Of a stretch of DNA of 64,000 bases, positions 54,955 through 64,000 are shown in pieces (within the stretch, counting starts at the first letter, position 1; the number at the start of each line of letters is the position of its first letter). Under the pieces are notes generated by a model that worked only from the letters and a program-made list of their open reading frames with translations, was not told the DNA's origin and did no database searches. Source of the stretch: Melieria omissa (lineage: Eukaryota; Arthropoda; Insecta; Diptera; Ulidiidae); the NCBI GenBank assembly GCA_963971225.1, contig OZ020269.1, positions 93,895,540 to 93,959,539 of the forward strand, in the 5' to 3' direction. Both the position numbers and the translations under genes were made by a program.

Positions 54955-55080
54955 ACTAGTGGTTCTGATCTGATCCCGTTTTTAGTGAGAGAAGTTCTCT
55001 AGAACGAGGTTTAACGAAGCAACACAGGATGTCTTCAGCCCATCTTAGGTTAGTTTCTTGCATAAGGGTTACAGGTTAAA
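54955..55080. repeat. Dispersed repeat shared with 47.0 kb
   Basis: Ordered similarity to 47,015-47,180: TTTTTAGTGAGAGAAGTTCTCTAGAAC, GTCTTCAGCCCAT, TTAGTTTCTTGCATAAG. Family unknown. Confidence 0.5.
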
Positions 55081-55189
55081 TGAGGGAAACCAAGTGTTGC
55101 CTTGTCCTGACAGTCTTTAACTCTACTTACAGTCTTTAACTCGACTTATAGACTAAGACTTTAGGGATGGTGAGACTCCACTGACATGA

Positions 55190-55775
55190 ATCCTTCTTGA
55201 AATATTTGACGTGCTTTGAGATAAGAAAACACGTCAAGGAGGATGTGACTCCATTTTATGGATCAAAATTTGTTGGTCGGTATTTTTTTTCAAAATATTT
55301 GGCATGCTTCGTGCAGTCTTTCTATAAGACAATACATGAAGGATGGTGAGACTGAGCATGTATCCCATAAATTTTCGAGGTACTCTTTCCTAAAATATCT
55401 GGCTTGCTTTGAGCTGTCTTTCAATAAGTAAATACATGAAGGATAGTGTGACTCCACTCACATGTATCCCATAATTTTTTCAGATACTCTTTCTAGAGAT
55501 ATCTGACTTGCTTTGAGTTCTCTTTTGATAAGAAAATAGAAGAAGGAGGAGGTGACTCCATCAAAGTGGATACAATTTTGTAGGGGGTATTCTGTTTCAA
55601 AATATTTGGCGTGCTTTGTGCAGTCTTTCGATAACAAAAGACATGAAGGATGGTCACATGTATCCCATAATTTGAAGAGGTACATGAAGGCGGATATTAC
55701 TCCATTTTATGAATCAAATTTGGTTGGGGTTATTTTTTTTCAAAATATTCGGTGTGCAGTCTTCGGTAAAAAGAG
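55190..55775. repeat. Tandem repeat, unit about 97-105 bp (one longer), six copies
   Basis: TTTGGC.TGCTTTG.GC anchors lie near 55,204, 55,301, 55,400, 55,503, 55,604 and 55,748. Each is followed by AGTCTTTC.ATAAGAAAATA, CATGAAGGATGGTGTGACTC and CATGTATCCCATAATTTTT. Units are diverged. Confidence 0.78.
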
Positions 55776-57078
55776 CATACGAGTTCATATGTAGGGGCCA
55801 CTTTCTTCTATTCCATTTACTGTTAAGGGATCAGCTGCCTTCAACAAATGTCTTAGGTAAGGGAGCGTCAGGCAGGAAGTTCAAAGTGTCAAGTGCCTTC
55901 TTTCACCTTGGCTCACATGATTCAAGTTTTTTAGGACATTTCTTGTCCTACCCGATTTAGAAAGTTACCGATTCTAGTATTTTTTTCTATTCATTCCATA
56001 TTCCAACATCTACATAAATGGACTTTTTAATGTTGACTTGAAGGATTAAACAACCTAATTCGATTTTCGTATGAATGAATATTTTAGGGTCAACAAAATT
56101 CACATTAGTATTTATTTGGCCATTAGTTGCATACAAATAAATCAAATGGCGAATTGTGTGCATGGCCTCGAAAAGTCATTTAGTGTGCTAAAATATCAAA
56201 ATGCAATCGAAAAGCGAAATAATAAAAATAGTGCATGGAAAATGTATGAAAACAAATGCAACGGGCCATGCATTGAAAATCGATGAATCCATTGAATAAA
56301 AATGCCATTGTGGCGCGCACTTTTTATTTCTACTGTGCAAATATTGGAAAATAACAACGAAAAAGATCGACCAATTTGACATTTTCACCTATTTTTGCTC
56401 GTAATTCCTTTTGTACCGCATCCGCAAAACCGCGCGCCAACCGTTGTTGGACTGAGGGAGCGAAGCACAGCATCAGTTTTATAAATATTTGCACACAATT
56501 TCAAATCAAGGCTTTTTTGCTTTGATTTTTGTGTTTTTGGTTTTTTTGTTGCAATGACAAAAAAGCGACAATTGTGACAAGAACGAAAGAAAACAATGGT
56601 TTGGAGAGAAAGAGAATAAAATGGACCACATATTTTTTTTTATATATAAAAAAGCAAACATTGTAAAAAATACACACATGAACTGAGAATAACAAAGCGG
56701 CGATTTTTGCACGAGTGCACGCGATTTGATATGCAACGGGACACACGCGGCTCGGACAGACATCGCTTCGCATCAATCATTGCTGTGAAGGATGACGGCT
56801 GGCGGCCGGCTGGCAGTCGGGAGACGGCGTACAACGTTAGTTGAAGAGTTAACTACAAATCGCGGTCGTGGTTTATTTTTTGCCAGTATTAGTTTGAATT
56901 GAATAGAATTAGTCGAGCGGGTGTGAGAGTTCCAAATCGGCGATAGTTTTGTTAGGTTAGATGGCAAAAGCGCTGAGGGAGAAACTTTTAGTTAAGATTA
57001 AATTTGAAAACAAAAAATGCTAAAGGACTGAGATTTTATGTTTGAAGAATACTTGGGAGGAGATGCTGCCGTGGAAAT
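55776..57078. other. Noncoding DNA
   Basis: AT-rich with a GC-richer patch at 56,400-56,480 and 56,690-56,960. No exon or element is recognised. Confidence 0.45.
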
Positions 57079-57086
57079 GTCTTTAC

Positions 57087-57437
57087 CAGTGTTGCCAGAC
57101 CAGTGTTTAAAAATAAGCTGACATTTTCTTCCAAAAATATAAAAATCTCCAATTTTTTAATTTTTGTCTAAGGAATTCAACTTCTCATAAAAAATAAATA
57201 TTTATTAAATTTTTTATTGCATGTTTTTTATTCATTCAGCTTCAGCTTAACAACAACAAGTAAATTAAATTAGACATTTTAGCTTTCAATTAGCAATTTA
57301 GCAATTCAATGATGTCAAACGTATCACCGTTAAAATCTGTCAAACTTTCTTCTAAACAATTCTTCCTCCTAAAAATTCGCCTGGCAGGCCAAGAATCTCC
57401 TAAATCTAGGAGGAAATCTCCTGATCTTACAACACTG
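57087..57437. mobile_element. hAT-type MITE, copy 2, 351 bp
   Basis: CAGTGTTGCCAGAC at the left and TTACAACACTG at the right (one arm partly decayed). The 8-bp duplication is GTCTTTAC / GGCTTTAC (57,079-57,086 and 57,438-57,445), one mismatch. Same family as 53,465-54,485. Confidence 0.85.
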
Positions 57438-57604
57438 GGCTTTACAAATACTGCTACAGTTATTCTATATGTTCTACACCACGATGAATTTGATCTTTTG
57501 TGCAGCCTTAGCTTTAACAGTTCCAATTTGGGTTTTTTGTGGGGTTGTAAGTTCCAGATGATTGGTGGGGATTTTCTTTTTCGCTTGTCGAAACAGTCCA
57601 GTAA

Positions 57605-58479
57605 GGGGCATTCCACCTCAAGTGTTCCCACCTCAAAAACGAAACATTTCCGATTTTGATGATATTTGGTAGAGTTGTTGTACTATCAGAGTACATTGAT
57701 TGTGGAAAAGGAGGGGCGGATTTATGCACGGGTTGCAGTGATACAGGGGCTTGAATTTTCGCCCTTTATTTCGGACGTCGATTTTAATTAAATTCTCAGT
57801 CCAAAAAGCTGTTGCTAACGAAAAAACAACATGCACGTATCTTTCAGTAATTTTTCCGTACTTTCCAAAAAAAAGTATATAAACAATTTTTTATGAAATT
57901 TAATAACATTTTTTTTTATTTAAACTTTGTTAATAACATTTTTTCAACAAGAGCCTGTTGGGATTTTTTTCAGAGTTAGCTATAATACAGTTCATTTCCT
58001 CCCCTACAAAAGTGTATATGGTATTTTATGGGCAAAGTTGAGTTTCTTGTTTTTTTGAAGCACCAAACCCAACGCGTTTACCGCGCCCGATGCGCGACTC
58101 AGCCGTGGTACATTTTACTTGTGTCGCGCGCGGTAGACGCTTTGGGTTTGGAGCCTCAAAAAGAGAAGAAATTCAACTTTGCCCATAAAATACTATATAT
58201 ACTTTTTTGTAGGGGAGGGAATGAACCGTATTATAACGTAAGTTCGAAAAAAATCCGAACAGGCTCTTGTTAAAAAAATTTTATTAACAAAGTTTAAATT
58301 AAAAAAAATGTTATTAAATTTCATGGAAAATTGTTTATATATTTTTTTTTGGAAAGTACGGAAAAAATACATAAGGATACGTGTTCTTTACTTTCCATTA
58401 TCAACAAATCTTCGGACTTACAATTTTAAATAAAAAATGTTTCGTTTTTGAGGTGGGAACACTTGAGGTGGAATGCCCC
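57605..58479. mobile_element. Foldback element, 875 bp, arms about 430 bp
   Basis: GGGGCATTCCACCTCAAGTG at 57,605 is inverted at the right end (58,460-58,479). Imperfect pairing continues inward through CACCTCAAAAACGAAACAT, CCGTACTTTCC, TTTAATAACATTTT, CAACAAGAGCCTGTT and AAAGTTGA to a GC-rich centre (58,060-58,140; CGCGACTCAGCC / GTGTCGCG). GTAA lies outside both ends (57,601-57,604 and 58,480-58,483), a likely 4-bp target duplication. No transposase. The right flank is an old LINE fragment. Confidence 0.85.
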
Positions 58480-58489
58480 GTAAGCAAAG

Positions 58490-59100
58490 CACTCAGACAT
58501 TACATTCGTTAATTTTACTACGACTTGATGTTTACTGGTAATGTGTATTGAATCTTTCCGATGTACGGAATCCGCTCTCCGGAGATATCTGGATAGATCC
58601 TGAAGTGGCAAGGAGTCAAAGAGATCACCTCTCAACACATCGGATTCAAACGTCCCAGACCTGATTCGGACGCAGGCGAGCTGGATACACAGAAAGTGGT
58701 CCACCATCTCATCGTATTCCCCACAGGCAGGACTTATAGTGCACTGCCAGATATTCCTACATTTCCGTCATAATCTTGATCAGTCATCAACCCGACCAAC
58801 CACCTGCAGTCACTTTTCTGCACAGTGACAGAAGAAACTATGAACATTTACCAGAGATAAAAGGAAGCATAAGTTTCGTCCACCTGCAGTTGCTCTCAGC
58901 CTTCCATGCTCGATCCTGGGTCATAGTGACCCATTTATTAACAGACGCTTTAATGACCGCAGATGGGAAAAGCAGAACAGGCTCAAGGCCCATAAATTGA
59001 TAGAAAAAGAAGCCAATGACACTACTTTCCAAGTTCTTTCTAATTTGTTGGGTGACCTGTGTATTAGATCTGCCCAACTTCGTCAATAAGTTGATTGATT
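58490..59100 (-). pseudogene. RNase H-type LINE C-terminal region (minus strand)
   Basis: The minus strand reads, from high to low coordinate: QRAWKA-like DRAWKAESNCRWTKLMLPF, FLLSLCRKVTAGGW, then SPACGEYDEMVDHFLCIQLA, then FDSLPLQDLSRYLRRADSVH. This is the region between RNase H and the C-terminal Cys/His motif (C-x2-C...H-x3-C) of a LOA/I-like LINE. Stops interrupt it. It ends at the foldback insertion at 58,480. Confidence 0.65.
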
Positions 59101-59225
59101 AATTGATTTATTGACTCAAATTCTATTAGAGAGACAGTTGGATACTTCTCTACCAATGTGGCAAACTTACCTTATCTTTCTGAAATCTTTCTACAATTAG
59201 TTTCTTCTTAAGAATTGTGTTGATA

Positions 59226-59463
59226 TTTCTGTGGCCGTAAGGAATAACAGCCAAAGTCAAGTTAGGACAAAATTGAGTTATTACCACCATTGCATTCGTC
59301 GTATTCAATTCAATTCTATGGCTTTTGCTCATAAAATGAATGTTTTATGTCCAAAAGTCTAAAATTTATCTAGTGTAATCTAAAGCAAATTCAAAAATTA
59401 AAAGTGCTCTCCTGAAAACTTCATAAAATCGACTTTGGCTGTTATTCCTTACGGCCACAGATT
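59226..59463. mobile_element. Small MITE of the 26.2-kb family, about 238 bp
   Basis: Inverted arms of about 31 bp start TCTGTGGCCGTAAGGAATAA and end inward at CCAAAGTC. They match the arms of 26,205-26,457 at most positions. The target duplication is not intact (TA at left, TC at right), so this copy is older. Confidence 0.75.
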
Positions 59464-59689
59464 TCCTGACAACATTGAAGAGAATTTTTGATCATCATTT
59501 TGTCATAAAAAATGCTGAAAAGCAATGTTGAACTGATTTTCTAGCTTTTTTTCTGATGTATAAAAAATATTGAAAAACGATTTTAAGTCTATAGTTCAGA
59601 CTCCCATGGTCTCCATAGAATATGAAAAATCAAAAATAATATAAAAATAATAATAACATAAAAAACTGATCTAGCGAGGTCCCCAACCA

Positions 59690-59920
59690 TTCTGCTGTAA
59701 CCTCTAAACAACAGATGGCGCTACGAGCGGTAGGTCGAAGTAACGTAGGCGACGTTCCTAAGCGGCGTTAGATGGCACTATCACTTAGGACTACCTGCGG
59801 CAGGCCAATCACCTACCCTGGCAGAACAACACAACTGATTAACGTAACCAACACAAGGCTGTCTTGTGGAGGCCCTATGCTCCATAGAGGAGTGAACACG
59901 AAACAAAAAAAAAAATAAAA
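59690..59920 (+). repeat. RTE-like LINE 3' end scrap
   Basis: CTTGTGGAGGCCCTATGCTCCATAGAGGAGTGAACA parallels the minus-strand RTE tail at 9,785-9,830. An A-rich simple tail follows at 59,900-59,935. 59,464-59,689 is unassigned. Confidence 0.55.
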
Positions 59921-59935
59921 TAAAAAAATAATAAA

Positions 59936-60975
59936 TAATCTTAACTGTGCCCGTAATAACTATATGTCCAGACTTGATTCTCGAAGCATAATCTTCATTT
60001 TTCTCATTGAGTCACATTCAGTGAGCACTAGACATGATTAAGGATTGTACGGAGATTTTTAATAATGGGTTCTCGATGTTAAAGAACCTCAAATTTTTTG
60101 CGGTTAGCTGAAAAAGTTCATGAGCCAAAAAATTGTGGAGCTCGAGTTGGGGTTAAATGGCGTCGCATCGAGGTCAAAGTTCGGTCAAAAAAGCTGGGAA
60201 ATTTAACACATTGAACCACAACTGCTCAGAAGTTGCTCCTAGAGGGTTAAAATCTATGACTGACCCCCACTAGTTTTTCTTAATGAACATTGTTTTCAAA
60301 CATACTCATCCCCTATCTCCAACCCTTAATTGGGCTTCCATACAAAATGATTGTTTTTATAAAATAGGCTCTAACTGCTCCTAGGTTGGCCCCGTGTGTT
60401 TCAGATGTAAGAGCAATACTTATTTATTTTCCATTCCGAATGTTTTTTCCAAACATACCTACTCGCTATCTCCAAGTTTTAAGGGGGCTGCCATACAAAA
60501 CTCGCAATTTTCTATGGAATTGACTGCCCACTTGAAAATGTAGTGAAGTAAGCGAGGAACAATCATATCTCGGAAGCTACTGAACCGATTTGAATGATTT
60601 ATTCAGCGATCATCAACATTCCTGAGTGCAAAAAATACAAAAATTAATAAAGTTCAAAAATTCACCACCAGAGGGCATCTCCCATACAATCGGAGTTGTG
60701 AGGCTGTCAACTTTTGGGTTTCTACGCAGCAAAAATCAAAATGAACTGTCGAAACCCTATTAACCTCCCCATTTTGAATATAATTGCAATGGTAATTAAG
60801 TGTTTAGAAGAAATTATTTGATTTTTGTGAGAAAATGTGAAATTTCCAAAAAGTTTGAGAGCCTCTGGACTGTAGTATCGTAATCAGACTAATTTATTTC
60901 TTTAAAAATTTCAGTGCTGTTAATCTTAATTCATACCAAACAATGTCAAATTATAGTAAAACTATTATATTAAAA
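59936..60975. repeat. Noncoding DNA with a diverged direct repeat
   Basis: TTTTCAAACATACTCATCCCCTATCTCCAA...TTCCATACAAAA (60,290-60,348) resembles TTTCCAAACATACCTACTCGCTATCTCCAA...TGCCATACAAAA (60,447-60,501). CTACTGAACCGATTTGAATG near 60,578 is a phrase seen in Helitron-like repeats. No gene. Confidence 0.45.
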
Positions 60976-62520
60976 AATTGAAAAATCTAAATCGAAAAAT
61001 TCTGTTACACAGTGTAATTTGTAAGTCAAATAAAGTTGCAACTTCTTATTGCAAATTGCTGGCTCGTACAGAGCTTGCGTTTTTTGTTTTGTTTTGTATT
61101 ATTTTGATACATAAACATGAACCACAATTGGCCGGTCAGTGTTGCATACTTGAAGGCGCTCTGCATGTTGCATGCAACGAAATTGTGGTAGCAGCACTTC
61201 GATAATATCAATGAAACTCGCTGGCGAAGGGAGAGTGAAAAATGGCAGACTAACATAAATAAAAATATATCAAGGACCTTATGGGCGGCCAGGTGAGAGC
61301 CGCATGTCGGCTGCACAACACGACAGACAGACAGAACCGGGAGGCAGCAAACATGCCCGCAAAATATGGAATTGCTGGAATTTGAGTATACAAATGCAAC
61401 AACAACAACAACTACACAAGATTAGAAAGCAAGTGAAGTGAAGAAGGACGAGAGAAAGTGCGGCAAGGGCGACTACACTTCATTGCATTAGTTTGCTGCT
61501 TTGCTGCTACCAATAACAACAACAATGAAAGCAGCAAAAAAAAATACACTAAAGTGAAGTGGTGGCATAATGCTTTAGGGGGGAGTGGATGCTGAATTTA
61601 TATTTTGTTGGAGCTTCAATTGCTGCGGTTTCAATTGTTCTCCGTTTGTTGTTTTTATTTTCATTGATAGTTTGTTGTTGTGGTTGTTTGCATTGGCTAG
61701 CATTGTTGTTTATTTAGTTTTGTTGTTGTAGTTGTGCAGCTGTCTGATGCCTTGACGTTCGCTCGGCGATTTTTGCAATTTGTATTTGCGGCATTGCCAA
61801 AAACCGTAGCGACCACTCAACCAACCAACCAACTGACCGACCGACCGATCGACTGACCGTCGCGTCGTGGGTTCGACTGCCATTCGCTTCAATACGTTTC
61901 GGCGTCTTCTGCACTCGGTTTGTTTGCAATATTTGTAGCGATTTGTTGCGGTTCGTTGGGCCACGCTCTGTGCGCCCCGCCAGTCCCTCCTCACTGCGCT
62001 CTGTTTCCCATATTGCGGCGAAATGGCGCAACTTGGTGAATGTGCAAAATGCCAAAAATGGCTCAACGAGTTGTTGGTTTTGTATTTTTCTTCTTTTTTT
62101 CTGGATATTTCCAATGGCCGCCACTGCATGTATTGGCTGCTGCTGACTGCCGGCTGCTGTTGCAACAATTGCAATCACAGTCGAATTTCTCGTGCAACAA
62201 CTATGTAGACTGCAAAAAAAAATCCCAACACCACCACAACAACAACAATAACAACAACAATAAGAAGAACTACAATGAGTGCAGCAACAACAAGAACAAA
62301 AAATCAATTGAAAAGTCTGCCGAACAGAAAAGTTTGCATTCGACCAGCAGGTGTTGATTAACTTTTCGCTGTGACTGTAATTTATGACTGCCGAGGTGGC
62401 TTAAGTAATTTGTGTTGTTTTGCGAAATTGAATTTGAATTGGGCGCATAAGATTTAATTTATTTAAGCGCCAGTAGCAGCAACAGCAGCAGTAGCAGAAG
62501 AACAAGAAGAAGAGAAAATG
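60976..62520. other. Noncoding host-like DNA with CAA tracts
   Basis: CAACAACAACAAC near 61,399-61,412 and 62,231-62,256, CCAACCAACCAAC and GACCGACCGACCG near 61,821-61,850. No exon, tRNA or element end is supported. Confidence 0.45.
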
Positions 62521-62960
62521 CAATCACAACTTTAGAAAACTTTTGCTCAAATGACATTCAGCATGAAACCATTCAATCAGTTTAAGTTTTTGAGCAAGAA
62601 AAAATTCAGAATAAATACAAAAATAAAAAATACAAAAAATAAAAAATACAAAAAATAAAAAATACACAAAATAAAAAATACAAAAAATAAAAAATTTAAA
62701 AATGAAAATAAAATCAAAATACAAAATACAGATGGATCCCAATTGTATGATGTCCATCTTTTGACTTACGCGGAAAAGATGGATGAATGCAGAAAATGTA
62801 AAGAAAATGGTTCCAAGGAAATTCTGGAGCACATTCTTTGCTCCTATATGGCCATCTTAAGACTACGTCTTTCCCACTACGAGGCTCCGTTCTTCTATGG
62901 GTAAGAAGAGGTCTTCAAGCATGTCGCTACTGATCTTTGCTGATCTTTGCTATTTAACAA
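62521..62960 (+). pseudogene. LINE C-terminal Cys/His motif, fragment
   Basis: 62,600-62,720 is an AAAAAATAC-type A-rich simple repeat. From about 62,779 the plus strand reads MDECRKCKENGSKEILEHILC, then RLRLSHYEAPFF. The C-x2-C...H-x3-C pattern is that of the post-RNase H motif in LOA-like LINEs. Short and decayed. Confidence 0.5.
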
Positions 62961-63104
62961 CCAAACTCTCACCGATCACTTTTATGTCGAACCGCAAAAC
63001 AAAGAGCTCTAACTGGTACCGCGAGGCACCCAATAGGGTCTATGCGTGGGGTCTGGGACCTGCTTGGGCTAACGTGTGGAGATATTCGTCGAAGAGGACA
63101 ATGG

Positions 63105-63184
63105 TCGCCTGAGAAAACGAATGTCGTATGTTCCATTGAATTTAACTTAATTGTTTCACATACGACAATCGTTTTCTGAGGCGA
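63105..63184. repeat. Short inverted repeat, 26-bp arms
   Basis: TCGCCTGAGAAAACGAATGT (63,105 onward) pairs with ACAATCGTTTTCTGAGGCGA (ending 63,184) with two mismatches. The loop is 28 nt. Confidence 0.75.
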
Positions 63185-63269
63185 TGCAAAGTTATGCTTT
63201 TCTATTCTCAGGGAGATCCCATAGTTAAATCTGTGATTTGTAAAAATAACATTAAGGTGTGGATTTTCT

Positions 63270-63480
63270 TTGTTGATGTTTTGTTTTGGTACCTGGACAC
63301 AAGGAAGCACGATTGCTAAGAAACATGCTCGGCAAGGTTCTGTAGAACGTCTAATTGGACCCCATCCAAATTTTGGTTTGTCTGTGGCATTGGTAGATGC
63401 TCTCTGTATTAGAATTGATGGCATTCTTCAATCTAAGGTCACCATACCTACAATCGATACAAAAAGCTCGATGTTTCTTA
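63270..63480 (+). pseudogene. RNase H-end fragment of a LINE
   Basis: Plus-strand reading AKKHARQGSVERLIGPHPNF then GLSVALVDALC, preceded by a broken pass-PGHK-type motif in another frame (GGTACCTGGACACAAGGAAG). HARQGS...LIGP resembles the end of RNase H in LINEs and parallels the IGPEP block at 9,6xx on the minus strand. From 63,481 to 64,000 nothing is assigned. Confidence 0.5.
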
Positions 63481-64000
63481 ATTCTGTTCATCGAAGTGAC
63501 TGTAGTCAATTCAATTCAGTCAATAATTATTTTTATCACAAGTATTTTACTCCGTCTTGACCCTTTTGGCAAGCAGCAAACAAGCTCGGTTCGTCATGCC
63601 TGAAAGACGAGGACACAGCGGTGCTTTGAGTCTATTAGAAAATAGTATTAGAGAAGTAAGTAGCCATAAACTTAAAGAATATGAAACCAACTATCTAGTT
63701 CCAGTCTCTTCTGTATAAAGACAGTAAAAACTGTAAGTGTCGATTTGAAATGACTGGAGCATAAGTTTATTTGTTTTGTTTCTGTCTTTTTAGTTTTGTT
63801 TAAACCCTTTTTTAAGTATATTTGTTACGTGTAATTGTTTGTCCTGACTGAGTGATGGACTGAATTATTGATCATTGCCCAGCCCAAACCACTGAAGCTA
63901 CATATATGAAATTTGAACTGCAGGTACATTTGAAAAAATGAACCTACATTAAGACGAAATTTTCTGAAATTCGGGATCTACATAAAGGGGCAAAACGTGG

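Noticed and set aside
61860..61885. B-box-like GGTTCGACTGCC suggesting a tRNA
   Set aside because: The sequence upstream is CCAACCAACC / GACCGACC low-complexity DNA with no A-box or cloverleaf.

Overview
The window looks like a higher-dipteran nuclear genome, most likely an acalyptrate fly of the tephritid type. This rests on the AT-rich background with (CA)n and (CAA)n tracts, a fly-type cuticular protein gene whose first coding exon is only the ATG, and fly-type transposon families (mariner, Tc1, LOA-like and RTE-like LINEs, Bel-Pao). The family placement is an inference. Most of the 64 kb is mobile-element debris, satellites and microsatellites. I can support one ordinary host protein gene, at 25,141-25,638 on the minus strand.

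1-5 kb: a 128-bp tandem duplication, a seven-copy satellite with a palindromic core (2,322-2,745) and a roughly 600-bp (TTTTA)n array. 5-11 kb: a LINE graveyard. A 5'-truncated LOA-like LINE with RNase H (6,615-8,617) sits inside an older CR1/Jockey-like LINE, bounded by a 13-bp target duplication. LOA-like and RTE-like 3' ends on the minus strand follow. 13-18.7 kb: a diverged satellite with a GTACTCGAGTAC palindrome, broken by a tRNA-derived SINE, a 1.1-kb (CATCA)n/(CATGA)n block and a (GACTA)n array.

20-25 kb: an internally deleted mariner, a deleted Tc1-like element, and a roughly 110-bp AT-rich satellite lying immediately 3' of the cuticular gene. 26-28.3 kb: nested terminal-inverted-repeat elements, then 1.6 kb of purine-rich minisatellite ending in about 88 copies of GGAGTA. 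29.4-36.6 kb: a decayed LOA-like LINE, a 0.56-kb diverged duplication, a TTAA-flanked (piggyBac-like) MITE nested in another, and a broken DD37E-type transposase.

39-47 kb: a candidate MITE, a 1.5-kb satellite, another TTAA-flanked element and Helitron-like repeats. 47.5-52.4 kb: a young Bel-Pao LTR retrotransposon with LTRs identical by eye, a 5-bp target duplication, a tRNA-Tyr primer site and an uninterrupted gag-protease frame, but no reverse transcriptase, RNase H or integrase. 53-59.5 kb: hAT-type MITEs (one carrying a TTAA MITE), two large foldback elements, a roughly 100-bp tandem repeat and a small TA-type MITE. 59.5-64 kb: LINE scraps and plain noncoding DNA.

The elements do not form a pathway. 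Their value is the layered insertion record: paralogous copies inside the window give empty sites and so relative ages. The most unusual single object is the gag-protease-only Bel-Pao element, which appears recently mobilised although it lacks pol.
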